Of a stretch of DNA of 30,640 nucleotides, positions 1-8,798 are shown one piece after another (position 1 is the stretch's first letter; every line of letters starts with the position of its first letter). Under the pieces are notes generated by a model. The model worked only from the letters and a program-made list of their open reading frames with translations, was not told the DNA's origin and ran no database searches. The position numbers and the translations under genes are program-made. The stretch is from NCBI GenBank assembly GCA_004555145.1, contig SFJB01000006.1:1-30640 (forward strand). Direction: 5' to 3'. The stretch is from Bacteroidales bacterium. Lineage in GTDB: Bacteria > Bacteroidota > Bacteroidia > Bacteroidales > UBA932.

Positions 1-1
1 G

Positions 2-619
2 CTCGCCCAGGCATACAGCCCTATGACCGTGCGTTTCTTCATACTCCAGGCCCACTACCGCGGCACTCTGGACTTCTCCAACGAAGCCCTTCAGGCCGCA
101 GAGAAAGGCCTCAAGCGCGTGCTTCAGGCGGCAAGGGACCTCTACGCCATGGCAGGAAAGCAGCTCCCGCGCTACAAATACGGCGAAGAGGGTTTCGGCG
201 TGGCTCCTGACAGCTGCGCTGCCGATTCAGCTGAGGTTAAGGCCGTGTTCGAAGGCATATATGATGCCCTCTGCGACGATCTCAACACTCCTATGGCCCT
301 CGCTCAGATCTCGGAGTCTGTCCGTATTGTCAACTCTGCCAAGGCCGGTCAGCTGAAGCTCAGCCCTGCCGATCTGGATACCCTCGTTCAGATATATGAT
401 GATATTGTATTCGGGGTGCTCGGACTTGTGGACGAAGAGGCTTCTGAAGGCACTTCGGGCAAGGTAATCTCCGGTCTTATGGATATGGTGCTTGAGCAGC
501 GCGCAGCTGCGAAAGCTGCCAAGGACTGGACCACCTCAGATCATATCCGGGATGCACTGAAAGCCCTCGGCATCCAGGTTAAGGATACCAAGGGCGGTGT
601 CGAATGGACTTTGGAGTAA
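2..619 (+). CDS. cysS: Cysteinyl-tRNA synthetase, C-terminal part (5' end outside window)
   Basis: Cysteine-tRNA ligase charges tRNA-Cys with cysteine in the cytoplasm. Only the last ~206 codons are present; the reading frame is open from base 2, and the catalytic HIGH/KMSKS regions lie upstream of the window. The visible part begins with the family-typical segment around SPMTVRFFILQAHYR and TLDFSNEAL, continues through the helical DALR-type anticodon-binding domain (DDLNTPMALAQI), and ends with the common C-terminal pattern IRDALKALGI followed by a G-V-E-W motif. The stop is TAA at 617-619. It is convergent with the GH3 gene, with only five bases between the two stops, so no terminator fits between them. 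The family call is firm; nothing odd is seen in the part available. Confidence 0.95.
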   Translation, partial: LAQAYSPMTVRFFILQAHYRGTLDFSNEALQAAEKGLKRVLQAARDLYAMAGKQLPRYKYGEEGFGVAPDSCAADSAEVKAVFEGIYDALCDDLNTPMALAQISESVRIVNSAKAGQLKLSPADLDTLVQIYDDIVFGVLGLVDEEASEGTSGKVISGLMDMVLEQRAAAKAAKDWTTSDHIRDALKALGIQVKDTKGGVEWTLE

Positions 620-624
620 GTCCC

Positions 625-2937
625 TTATTTCACGCTGATTTCAATCTTCTGCAGGTCCTTGCTTGCGGAAGATGAGCCGTACAGTATTTCGTAGCGGCCG
701 CTCTTGACCACGAGATCGTCAGCTGTCCCGTCATAGAAGGAGAATGCGTCAGGACCCAGGGTGATTTTTACCTCTGTCTTGCCGCCTGCTGCTATGTTGA
801 CCCTCTTGAAGCCCTTCAGAGACTTTATAGGGGCCTGGGAGTCTCCTGTTCTGCGCACATATACCTGCACCACCTCATCAGCGGCAATCGAAGATTTGTT
901 GCTTACCGGAATCCTGAGCTCCAGGGACTCTCCCTTGCCAATGGTTTTGGCGGATACGCTTGCCTTGCCATAGCGGAAGTCGGCATAGCTCAAACCATAA
1001 CCGAAAGGATACAGAGGCTCGCCCTTGAAATATCTGTATGTCCTGCCGTCCATATCGTAGTTCTGGAAGTCAGGCAGCTGGGAAGTGGATTTGTAGAAGG
1101 TAATCGGAAGCTTGCCCGAAGGGGAAACCTTGCCGCTGATGACATCTGCCACTGCAGTGCCTCCTGCCTGACCGCCGTACCACCCGCAGATGAGGGCATC
1201 ATAGTCGCCTTCATTCGCCTCAAGCGCAACGGCACTGCCGGAGCAGAGTACGAACACTACAGGCTTGCCCGTGGAGTGAAGGGCCTTGAGCACGCGTCCC
1301 TGAATCTCAGGAAGTTCGATGCGCTCCCTGTCTCCGCCCCTGAATCCGTCCACCTGCACCCTCATCTCCTCGCCTTCCACAAATGGAGAAAGTCCGCCTA
1401 CAAACACTATGACATCCGCATCGGAACAACGTCCTGCCAGCGCTGCCAGTGCCTCGGGGCTGTAGTTCTCGGACGGGATAGGTTTTCCTGCATCAAGCTT
1501 CTTCTTGCGCAGAGCCGCCGCCTCTTCCTCGGAAAGTCCCATATACTCCTCAGTGTTCCATCCCAATATCTCGCGCGGATCCACGAATACGAAACCCTCC
1601 ACAAGGTCGCAGCCCCGCTCGTAGCTCACTTCTGCCTGCGGATAAGCCTCGCGTATGCCTTCGAGCACGGTGGTGACGGATGAAGGGGTGCCGTTGTAGT
1701 TGCCCAGCATCATCTTTTCGTCGTCAGCGTTAGGTCCGACCACCGCTATCTTGCGGATTGAGGACGGCTTGAGGGGCAGGAGCTTGTCCTTGTTCTTCAG
1801 GAGCACCACTGACTCCCTTGCCACCTTAAGCGCCTGATTCCTGTGCTCCTGGCAGTCCACGTTGCTGTACGGAATGCCGCTCCAAGGAATGCGGGATGCG
1901 GGATCGAAGATACCCAGCTCAAAGAAGCCGTTGAGGATGCGGCGTATGGAGACGTCCAGGTCAGCTTCCGTGACAAGACCTTCCTGGTACGCGTCAATGA
2001 GGGCGACGTATGAGCTGCCGCATTCGATGTCGGTGCCTTTCTTTACTGCATCGGCCGAAGCGCTTGCAGGACTGGAATGTGTGCCGTGGTGGCTCTCAAT
2101 ATAGAAGTCGTTGATGGCACCGCAGTCGGATACCACTATTCCGTCGTAGGCCCAGCGCCCCCTGAGAATATCGTTTAGCAGGAAGTTGCTGGCGCAGCAC
2201 GGATCGCCGGCATAGCTGTTGTATGCACCCATGAACTCGCGCACACCCGCATCTACGGCAAGGGTCTTGAACGCCGGGAGATAGGTCTCCCAAAGGTCGC
2301 GTGCGGATACGGTCACGTCGAAACTGTGCCTGTTCCACTCAGGTCCGCTGTGCACTGCAAAGTGCTTCGCGCACGCGTGGGTCTTATAGTAGTTCGGGTC
2401 ATCGCCCTGGAGTCCGCGTACGGTTGCCGCTCCCATCACAGAAGTGAGGTAAGGGTCCTCGCCATAAGTCTCCTGGCCGCGTCCCCAGCGCGGGTCGCGG
2501 AAAATGTTGATGTTCGGGGTCCAGAAAGTGAGTCCGTGGTATCTGCTGCGTTCACCTTTGCGCGCCGAGTCGTAGTACTTCGCCCTAGCCTCGTCGGAAA
2601 TGTATGTGAAGGTCTGGAGCTGGGTTTCCGGATCGAAGGTGGCTGCCAGACCTATGGCCTGGGGATATACTGTAGCGAGTCCGGCACGGGCGACTCCGTG
2701 AAGGGCCTCGTTCCACCAGTCATAGTCGGGAATTCCAAGGCGTTCCACACCCTTGGAACTGTTCATCATAAGCCCCAGCTTCTCGTGGAGGGTGAGTCTT
2801 GAGAGCAGGTCCTCCACCCTCTGCTCGCGCGGAAGGTCGGGGTTGAGGTAAGGAATCATCTCCTGGGCACCGGAGGTCGATGCTCCTGCCAGCAGAAGAG
2901 CTGCGGCAATCGATGCTTTAATGACGTTGAATTGCAT
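625..2937 (-). CDS. Glycoside hydrolase family 3 beta-glycosidase (beta-xylosidase/beta-glucosidase type), secreted
   Basis: Predicted to release terminal beta-linked sugars (xylose or glucose) from oligosaccharides in the periplasm by a retaining mechanism. The 770-residue protein starts with a signal peptide (about residues 1-24, cut after STSGA). The GH3 TIM barrel follows, with WWNEALHGVARAG near residue 75, RDPRWGRGQETYGEDP near 150, KHFAVHSGPE near 190, and the nucleophile Asp near 269 in VVSDCGAI. The C-terminal sandwich begins around ESVVLLKN (about 375) and holds the probable acid/base Glu in FVEGEE. A fibronectin III-like tail begins after the YPFGYGLSY motif. The pattern is closer to the xylosidase-like GH3 branch than to BglX, but substrate cannot be fixed from sequence. 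The gene is monocistronic, divergent from the efflux operon, with a TAnnTTTG site 27 bases upstream of its ATG. Confidence 0.93.
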   Translation of the reverse strand: MQFNVIKASIAAALLLAGASTSGAQEMIPYLNPDLPREQRVEDLLSRLTLHEKLGLMMNSSKGVERLGIPDYDWWNEALHGVARAGLATVYPQAIGLAATFDPETQLQTFTYISDEARAKYYDSARKGERSRYHGLTFWTPNINIFRDPRWGRGQETYGEDPYLTSVMGAATVRGLQGDDPNYYKTHACAKHFAVHSGPEWNRHSFDVTVSARDLWETYLPAFKTLAVDAGVREFMGAYNSYAGDPCCASNFLLNDILRGRWAYDGIVVSDCGAINDFYIESHHGTHSSPASASADAVKKGTDIECGSSYVALIDAYQEGLVTEADLDVSIRRILNGFFELGIFDPASRIPWSGIPYSNVDCQEHRNQALKVARESVVLLKNKDKLLPLKPSSIRKIAVVGPNADDEKMMLGNYNGTPSSVTTVLEGIREAYPQAEVSYERGCDLVEGFVFVDPREILGWNTEEYMGLSEEEAAALRKKKLDAGKPIPSENYSPEALAALAGRCSDADVIVFVGGLSPFVEGEEMRVQVDGFRGGDRERIELPEIQGRVLKALHSTGKPVVFVLCSGSAVALEANEGDYDALICGWYGGQAGGTAVADVISGKVSPSGKLPITFYKSTSQLPDFQNYDMDGRTYRYFKGEPLYPFGYGLSYADFRYGKASVSAKTIGKGESLELRIPVSNKSSIAADEVVQVYVRRTGDSQAPIKSLKGFKRVNIAAGGKTEVKITLGPDAFSFYDGTADDLVVKSGRYEILYGSSSASKDLQKIEISVK

Positions 2938-2964
2938 AATAGTAATGGCCTAGTGTTGTTTTCA

Positions 2965-2972
2965 CAAATATA
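2965..2972 (-). promoter_or_regulatory. Bacteroidota -7 promoter element for the GH3 gene
   Basis: The minus strand reads TATATTTG, an exact match to the -7 consensus TAnnTTTG. It leaves a leader of about 27 bases before the ATG at 2937. No clear TTTG -33 element is seen at the normal spacing, so the site is supported mainly by the -7 match and position. Confidence 0.5.
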
Positions 2973-2992
2973 GTCAAAACTATGGCAGAATA

Positions 2993-3023
2993 GTTGTATT
3001 AATCAAAAAAGTCCTTATATTTG
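2993..3023 (+). promoter_or_regulatory. Bacteroidota promoter for the ABC efflux operon
   Basis: The -7 element TATATTTG lies at 3016-3023, preceded after 19 bases by GTTG at 2993-2996, a near match to the -33 TTTG. The leader to the ATG at 3052 is about 28 bases. This is the best-spaced promoter in the window and would drive the five-gene operon to 8727. Confidence 0.6.
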
Positions 3024-3051
3024 CAGTGTATTAGTAAAGTAATATACCAAG

Positions 3052-3774
3052 ATGTTAATTGAAGTTAAAGAGCTCAACAAGACTTACAACAACGGACAGC
3101 CTCTCCACGTGCTCAAGGGAGTCAATCTGGGGATTGCAAAAGGGGAGTTCGTGTCCATTATGGGCGCTTCGGGATCGGGCAAGTCCACATTGCTGAACAT
3201 ACTGGGCATTCTGGACAATTATGATTCGGGAGAGTACTATATCGACGGGAAGCTGATCAAAGGGCTCAGCGAGAAGCAGGCGGCCGAGTACAGAAACCGT
3301 ATGATAGGATTTATCTTCCAGTCATTCAATCTGATAAGTTTCAAGACTGCAGTGGAGAACGTGGAACTGCCGCTTTTCTATCAAGGTGTCAGCCGGAGCA
3401 GACGCCACAAGATGGCGATGGAATACCTCGACAGGCTCGGGCTTGCGGACTGGGCTTCGCATTATCCCAACGAGATGTCCGGAGGTCAGAAGCAGAGGGT
3501 GGCAATTGCCCGCGCCCTGATTACCGATCCGAAAATCATACTTGCCGATGAGCCTACCGGGGCACTGGACTCGAAGACCAGTGAGGAGGTGATGCAGCTG
3601 CTCACCCGCATAAACCGTGAGGATGGCGCCACGGTGATTGTGGTGACCCACGAGAGCGGAGTAGCAAACTGCACCGACCGTATCATACATATCAAGGACG
3701 GAATCATAGGAAGAATCGTGGATAACCGCGAGCACAGGTCTTCCGTGTTCGGCAGCTCTACCATAATGAAATAA
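3052..3774 (+). CDS. MacB/LolD-type ABC transporter ATP-binding protein
   Basis: The cytoplasmic ATPase of a tripartite export pump; it powers movement of substrate through an adaptor and TolC rather than through the inner membrane itself. The 240-residue protein shows Walker A GASGSGKST (about 38-46), the Q-loop IFQSFNL, the signature MSGGQKQR (about 142-149), Walker B IILADEPTGALD (about 162-172) and the switch His in VVTHE. The spacing and the LADEPTGALD motif are typical of the LolD/MacB/FtsE group. First gene of the operon; the ATG at 3052 lies 28 bases after a good promoter. The next gene follows after 11 bases. The substrate (macrolide-like compound, peptide or lipoprotein) cannot be told from sequence. 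Confidence 0.95.
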   Translation: MLIEVKELNKTYNNGQPLHVLKGVNLGIAKGEFVSIMGASGSGKSTLLNILGILDNYDSGEYYIDGKLIKGLSEKQAAEYRNRMIGFIFQSFNLISFKTAVENVELPLFYQGVSRSRRHKMAMEYLDRLGLADWASHYPNEMSGGQKQRVAIARALITDPKIILADEPTGALDSKTSEEVMQLLTRINREDGATVIVVTHESGVANCTDRIIHIKDGIIGRIVDNREHRSSVFGSSTIMK

Positions 3775-3785
3775 AGCCAGTCGCG

Positions 3786-5051
3786 ATGAGGGATATCATT
3801 TACGAAATATGGGAAAGCATCAGGCGCAACAAGCTCAGGACTGCGCTCACGGGCTTTGCGGTCGCCTGGGGCATCTTTATGATCATAGTGCTGCTGGGTG
3901 CCGGAAACGGGGTGATGAATGCTATGATGGAGGCAAACTCAGGCATAGACATCAATACCATGTCCCTTTACGGAGGCGTGACCACCAGCGCCTACGGAGG
4001 CTTCCGGGAAGGCCGGCAGATAGAGCTGGATATCAAAGACCTGGATGTGCTCCGCTCAGATGCTTTCAGGGATGTGATAGACGAAATCTGCCCGGAAATC
4101 AATCTCTCTTCCAGTCTGGTGTACAGGGGAGAGGACGTGAATTGCGAGCTCTGCGCCTGCACGGGGATACTCCGGCAGATGAACTGCCTGGAACTGTTGG
4201 AGGGGCGGTTCATAAACGAGAACGACCTTCAGCAGAGGAGGAAGGTGGTGGTGATAGAGCAGAAGAGCGCCGAACTGCTCTGCGGCTCGGCGGAAAAGGC
4301 GAAGTCCATACTGGGAAAGCATCTGAAGCTGGGAGACGTGAGTTTCAGGGTGATAGGAATAATCAAGTCCGACGCAAGCTCAAACTGGAATATGGCTTAC
4401 GTTCCCTTTGACACGGCGGTCAGCGTGTTCTCCCGTGGCACCAAACTCGATTGCATAGAATTCCGTTTCCACGGGCTTGCGACCGAAGAGGAAAACGAAG
4501 CCTTCGAAGCGAGGCTGCGCTCCGCCATCAATCTCAGGCACAGTGCGGCTCCGGACGATGCCAGCGCCACCTGGATAGAGAACCGTTTTGTCCAGAGTAT
4601 GCAGATGGACGAGGGTATGGGCATCATACGCAAAGGATTGTGGATTATCGGTATGCTGACGCTGGTCAGCGGAATAGTAGGAGTGGGCAACATTATGCTC
4701 ATCACCGCCCGCGAGCGTAAACTGGAGTTCGGGATACGCAAGGCCATAGGTGCGCGGCCCTGGGACATACTCAAGCTCATGCTCAGCGAAAGTGTGGTCA
4801 TTACCGCCATTTTCGGCTACGTCGGGATGCTGCTCGGCTTTGTGGCCTGCGACGTCTTGGATAAGACCGTGGCCAGTCGCACCACGACGGTGCTTGGTCA
4901 GGAGATTACGATGATGACCGACCCCGGTGTGGGACTTGACGTGGCACTTCAGGCAACGCTGCTGCTTGTGGTAGCCGGAGCCCTGGCCGGACTCATCCCC
5001 GCCTGGAAGGCAGCAAAAGTCAAACCTGTAGAAGCATTGAAAGCGGAATGA
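3786..5051 (+). CDS. MacB-family ABC transporter permease (first of pair)
   Basis: An inner-membrane subunit of the efflux pump. The 421 residues have the MacB layout: an N-terminal transmembrane helix (about 17-42, with GFAVAWGIFMIIVLLG), a large periplasmic MacB-type domain (about 45-280), then three C-terminal helices of an FtsX domain (about 282-306, 335-360 and 390-412). The cytoplasmic coupling motif RKLEFGIRKAIGA before the second of these is characteristic. The ORF ends four bases into the next permease gene (ATGA overlap at 5048), which suggests coupled translation and a heterodimeric pump. Unlike E. coli MacB, the ATPase is a separate protein, the usual Bacteroidota arrangement. Confidence 0.93.
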   Translation: MRDIIYEIWESIRRNKLRTALTGFAVAWGIFMIIVLLGAGNGVMNAMMEANSGIDINTMSLYGGVTTSAYGGFREGRQIELDIKDLDVLRSDAFRDVIDEICPEINLSSSLVYRGEDVNCELCACTGILRQMNCLELLEGRFINENDLQQRRKVVVIEQKSAELLCGSAEKAKSILGKHLKLGDVSFRVIGIIKSDASSNWNMAYVPFDTAVSVFSRGTKLDCIEFRFHGLATEEENEAFEARLRSAINLRHSAAPDDASATWIENRFVQSMQMDEGMGIIRKGLWIIGMLTLVSGIVGVGNIMLITARERKLEFGIRKAIGARPWDILKLMLSESVVITAIFGYVGMLLGFVACDVLDKTVASRTTTVLGQEITMMTDPGVGLDVALQATLLLVVAGALAGLIPAWKAAKVKPVEALKAE

Positions 5052-6277
5052 GATTGGATAGAGATACATTCAGGGAGATAGCGGATTCCTTGACCCGCAA
5101 CCGTACCCGCAGTCTGCTGACCGGCTTCGGCATTTTCTGGGGCATTTTTATGCTCATCTTCCTGCTCGGAGGAGGCAACGGCATCAAGGAGATGCTTGCC
5201 CGGAACTTCGAAGGTTTCGCAAGCAATACCACGGTCCTGTATGCCGACGTCACGGGTATGCCGTACAAAGGCTTGAGGAAGGGGCGCAGCTGGGCACTTG
5301 AGGTGAAGGATGCCGAAAGGTTGAAGATGATGGTTCCTGAACTTGACGTCGTGACCACGGTTGTCAGTCAGTACGGCCTTACTGCCGTCAGGGAAGACAA
5401 GTCCAAGAGCGTGACTGTCAAGGGAGTAAAGGCTGACTACGCAAAGGTGGAGGCGACCGAGATGAAGTACGGACGCTATCTCAACGATGCGGACATAGTG
5501 CAGGAAAGGAAGGTCTGCGTGATAGGCAAGAACGTTTACAACAGCCTCTTTCCGCAGGGAGGTGACCCTTGCGGCCAGAGAATCAAGGTAGGGGGAGTGG
5601 ATTATATGGTCGTGGGCGTGGATACACGCAACAGCAGCATCTCTCTCAACGGCAGTTCGCAGAACAGCGTAGTCATCCCGTTCCCGCTTCTTGCAAAGCT
5701 CTACAACAGGGGAAACACTACGGATATGATATGTCTCACCGCAAAGGAGGGAGTGATCATGTCCGAACTTGAAGGCAAGATACGCGGCATAGTGGCGCGA
5801 CGCCACCGCTTCAATCCTGCCGACAAAGATGCCTTGGGCATATTGTTCACCGAGGAGTTCTTTGCCGTCATCGACAACATATTCAAGGGAGTGAATTTCA
5901 TGATTCTGCTTATAGGCTTGGGAACCATACTTGCCGGAGCCATAGGTGTAAGCAACATTATGATAGTAACGGTGCGCGAGCGTACCACCGAGATAGGCAT
6001 CAGAAGGGCAATCGGTGCCACTCCACGCGACATCCTCTCGCAGATTATGGCGGAAAGCATTGCCCTGACCGCCGTGTCCGGGACCTTCGGAATAGTGTTC
6101 ACGGTCTTCATACTCGGCATTATGGAAGCGGCCAATGACGGCATAGCCTTCCAGATATCCTTCTGGACAGCCGTTTCAGCCCTGGCACTTCTGTGCGTGT
6201 TGGGCATACTGGCAGGTCTTGCGCCGGCATCCCGCGCAATGAACATCAAACCTGTGGATGCAATGAGGGACGAATAA
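5048..6277 (+). CDS. MacB-family ABC transporter permease (second of pair)
   Basis: A second, diverged permease of the same pump, 409 residues. It has the same topology as its neighbour: one N-terminal helix (GIFWGIFMLIFLLGGGNG, about 30-47), a periplasmic domain to about residue 275, and three C-terminal helices. The coupling motif is ERTTEIGIRRAIGA. The near-identical architecture and the ATGA overlap with the upstream gene indicate an ancient duplication kept as a heterodimer. The adaptor gene follows after 14 bases. Confidence 0.93.
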   Translation: MRLDRDTFREIADSLTRNRTRSLLTGFGIFWGIFMLIFLLGGGNGIKEMLARNFEGFASNTTVLYADVTGMPYKGLRKGRSWALEVKDAERLKMMVPELDVVTTVVSQYGLTAVREDKSKSVTVKGVKADYAKVEATEMKYGRYLNDADIVQERKVCVIGKNVYNSLFPQGGDPCGQRIKVGGVDYMVVGVDTRNSSISLNGSSQNSVVIPFPLLAKLYNRGNTTDMICLTAKEGVIMSELEGKIRGIVARRHRFNPADKDALGILFTEEFFAVIDNIFKGVNFMILLIGLGTILAGAIGVSNIMIVTVRERTTEIGIRRAIGATPRDILSQIMAESIALTAVSGTFGIVFTVFILGIMEAANDGIAFQISFWTAVSALALLCVLGILAGLAPASRAMNIKPVDAMRDE

Positions 6278-6291
6278 TAACAAACATCAAT

Positions 6292-7380
6292 ATGAAGAAG
6301 TTTTTCAAATATCTGGCATTCGCGCTCATAGCGCTGATTTTCATCGGGACCTTTGTCTATCTTTTCGCCAAGTCCCGTCCAAAGGAAATAATCTACAAGG
6401 AAATCCCTGTGGAAATCAAGGATATACGCAAGACCAGCGTAGTCACCGGCAGAATCGAGCCGCGCAACGAAGTCAACATCAAGCCTCAGATCAACGGCAT
6501 CATTTCCGAACTTTACAAGGAAGCCGGACAGATGGTTAGGGAAGGCGAGGTCATCGCCAGGCTCAAGGTGATCCCGGATATGGGCTCGCTGAGCTCGGCC
6601 GAGTCCAGGCTAAGGCTCGCGGAACTCAACCTCAAGCAGGCGGAGACGGATTACAGAAGGGAAAAGCAGCTCTACGACAAGGATCTCGTAAGCGCGGACG
6701 AATATGACAAGGTGGTGCAGAGTCTCAAGCAGGCGGAGGAAGAGCACGCGGCGGCAAAGGAAGCGCTGGAAGTCATCAGGGACGGCGTATCCTCCACAAA
6801 TGCGACAGGAAGCACGACGCTCGTGCGTTCCACCATTACCGGCCTCATCCTGGACATACCTGTCAAGGTGGGTAATTCGGTAATCCAGGCAAATACGATG
6901 AACGACGGCACCACGGTCGCTACCGTGGCAGATATGTCGGACCTCATCTTCAACGGCAGCATAGACGAAACGGAGGTCGGTGCCCTGCACGAGGGAATGC
7001 CTATGTCCATCACCCTCGGCGCCTTGCCGGACTACCGCAGCGAAGCCTTCCTGGAGTACATTTCTCCGAAGGCGGTGGAGAAGAACGGGTCCAACCAGTT
7101 CGAAATCAAGGCTGCGCTCAGCAGAAGCTCGGATGTCACCATACGTTCAGGCTACAGTGCGAATGCCGAGATCGTGCTCCAGGAAGCGAAGGGCGTGCTC
7201 TCCCTGCAGGAAAGTGCCCTGGAATTCAGAGGCGACAGCACCTTCGTTTACCTTAAGACGGGAGAGAAGCAGTACGAGTCCAGACCGGTAGTAACCGGAA
7301 TCAGTGACGGCATAGACATAGAGATTAAGTCCGGACTCAAGGAAGGAGATGTGGTTAGGGGTCCTCAACAGATTGACTGA
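6292..7380 (+). CDS. Periplasmic adaptor (HlyD/MacA-type membrane fusion protein)
   Basis: The 362-residue protein links the permease pair to the outer-membrane TolC channel. It has an N-terminal membrane anchor (about 6-25), a first half of a lipoyl domain (RIEPRNEVNIKPQING), a long alpha-helical hairpin (about 103-170, rich in Leu, Glu, Gln and Lys with AELNLKQAETDYRREK), the second lipoyl half and a beta-barrel/membrane-proximal domain to the end. The frame is open upstream into the permease gene, but the ATG at 6292 was chosen because it gives a proper hydrophobic N-terminus (MKKFFKYLAF) directly after the permease stop. The tolC-like gene follows after nine bases. Confidence 0.92.
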   Translation: MKKFFKYLAFALIALIFIGTFVYLFAKSRPKEIIYKEIPVEIKDIRKTSVVTGRIEPRNEVNIKPQINGIISELYKEAGQMVREGEVIARLKVIPDMGSLSSAESRLRLAELNLKQAETDYRREKQLYDKDLVSADEYDKVVQSLKQAEEEHAAAKEALEVIRDGVSSTNATGSTTLVRSTITGLILDIPVKVGNSVIQANTMNDGTTVATVADMSDLIFNGSIDETEVGALHEGMPMSITLGALPDYRSEAFLEYISPKAVEKNGSNQFEIKAALSRSSDVTIRSGYSANAEIVLQEAKGVLSLQESALEFRGDSTFVYLKTGEKQYESRPVVTGISDGIDIEIKSGLKEGDVVRGPQQID

Positions 7381-7389
7381 TAAAGTGGT

Positions 7390-8727
7390 ATGGCAATGAA
7401 AAGGATAATATTACTTGCTCTCTGTCTAGTCGCCGGCGGCAATGTGCGCGCAGAGAAGCGCGAATGGAATCTCGAACAGTGCATCAACTACGCCCTGGAG
7501 AACAATATCTCAGTGCGCTCCAGTGCTTTGCAGTTGGAGCAGAAGGAGTTGGACTATGATACTGCCAAGGGCAGGGTACTCCCTGCCGTGAGCGCCTCCG
7601 CCTCCGAAAACTTCTCCTTCGGACGAGGTTTGACTGCCGACAATACCTACACCAACTCGAATACCAGTTCCACCTCCTTTGGTCTGGGAGCCGAAGTCCC
7701 TGTGTTCCAGGGCCTGCAACTCAGCAACGGGATAAAGATGAGCCGTCTTGACCTGGAAGCCGCCACCGCCGATCTGGATAAGGTCAAGGATGACATAAGG
7801 GTTGCAGTGGCCCAGGCATACGTGCAGATACTCTACGACCTCCAGTTGCGCCGGGTGGCTCAGGCCCAGGCGGAGCACGACGCCCAACTGCTGGAGCAGA
7901 TTGTCGCCCGTAAGGATGCGGGAAAGGCCAGCTCTGCGGATGTTTCCGCCCAGAAGGCGACCCTTGCAAACAGCAGGCTCAGCCTCACCCAGGCGGAGAG
8001 CAATCTCCGTCTCTCCACCCTCGCTCTGACTCAGCTTCTGGAATTGCCTTCGCCGGATGATTTCAGCGTCGTGGAACCGTCGGAGGAGGCTCTCGTGCCG
8101 GGTATGCTCTGCGACCCGGAGGAAATATACCTCCGTGCCCTGGGTATCAGGCCTGTCATCCGCTCCGCTGAACTTCAACTTGAGCGCTCCCGCATAGGCA
8201 TAGACCAGGCAAAGGGCGCATACCTGCCATCGCTGTCGCTCAACGGAGGAATAGGCACGAATTACTATACCACCAGCAATGTGACTATGCCTTCGTTCGG
8301 AGAGCAGCTCAAGCGCAATTTCAGCCAGTACATAGGTCTTTCTCTCAACATCCCGATTTTCTCCCGCTTCAGCACCAGGAACGGAGTGCGCAGCGCCCGT
8401 CTCAGTTATGAGAACAGTCAGTTGAGTCTGGAGAACGCCAGAAAGGACCTCTACAAGGAAATCCAGCAGGCTTATTGCAATGCTGTGAATGCCGGGGAGA
8501 AGCTGGCCAGCAGCGAAGAATCCGCCCTCAGTTCGCGCGAACACTACGAACTCGTGGAGCAGAAGTATCTTGCCGGCAAGGCTGGCATCTCGGACTACAA
8601 TGACGCCAAGAACAGCCGTCTTCAGGCGGAATGCGAACTGCTCAAGGCGCGCTACGAGGCTTATTTCCAGGCCCGGCTTCTTGCCTTTTACGGAGGAGAA
8701 CCACTCTCCTCCGCAGAAAGGCAGTAG
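7390..8727 (+). CDS. TolC-family outer membrane efflux protein
   Basis: The outer-membrane exit duct of the pump, 445 residues. It has a signal peptide (about 1-21, ending NVRA), then two outer-membrane-efflux repeats. The first starts at WNLEQCINYALENN (about residue 26) and the second near PEEIYLRALGIRP (about 245); each contains a long Ala/Gln/Leu-rich helical stretch, as expected for the periplasmic tunnel. ATG at 7390 is used; a second ATG at 7396 would shorten the signal by only two residues. Last gene of the operon; a strong stem-loop begins at the base after its stop. Confidence 0.92.
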   Translation: MAMKRIILLALCLVAGGNVRAEKREWNLEQCINYALENNISVRSSALQLEQKELDYDTAKGRVLPAVSASASENFSFGRGLTADNTYTNSNTSSTSFGLGAEVPVFQGLQLSNGIKMSRLDLEAATADLDKVKDDIRVAVAQAYVQILYDLQLRRVAQAQAEHDAQLLEQIVARKDAGKASSADVSAQKATLANSRLSLTQAESNLRLSTLALTQLLELPSPDDFSVVEPSEEALVPGMLCDPEEIYLRALGIRPVIRSAELQLERSRIGIDQAKGAYLPSLSLNGGIGTNYYTTSNVTMPSFGEQLKRNFSQYIGLSLNIPIFSRFSTRNGVRSARLSYENSQLSLENARKDLYKEIQQAYCNAVNAGEKLASSEESALSSREHYELVEQKYLAGKAGISDYNDAKNSRLQAECELLKARYEAYFQARLLAFYGGEPLSSAERQ

Positions 8728-8790
8728 CGGGTTGCCGATGTCCGCGACAGCGCTGAGTGCTCCGCACTCCTGCTCCGGACCTGTAACCCG
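8728..8790 (+). terminator. Nested GC-rich stem-loop directly after the tolC-like stop; possible terminator or 3'-end stabiliser
   Basis: Nested inverted repeats are visible: CGGGTT 8728-8733 with AACCCG 8785-8790, GTCCG 8740-8744 with CGGAC 8776-8780, CAG 8748-8750 with CTG 8770-8772, and an apical hairpin GAGTGC-TCC-GCACTC at 8755-8769. Together they form a 63-base imperfect hairpin starting one base after the stop codon. There is no T-tract, so it is not a classic intrinsic terminator; protection of the mRNA 3' end is an alternative. CCGATG at 8735-8740 could pair instead with CATCGG at 8800-8805. Confidence 0.45.
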
Positions 8791-8798
8791 AGCGCGCG

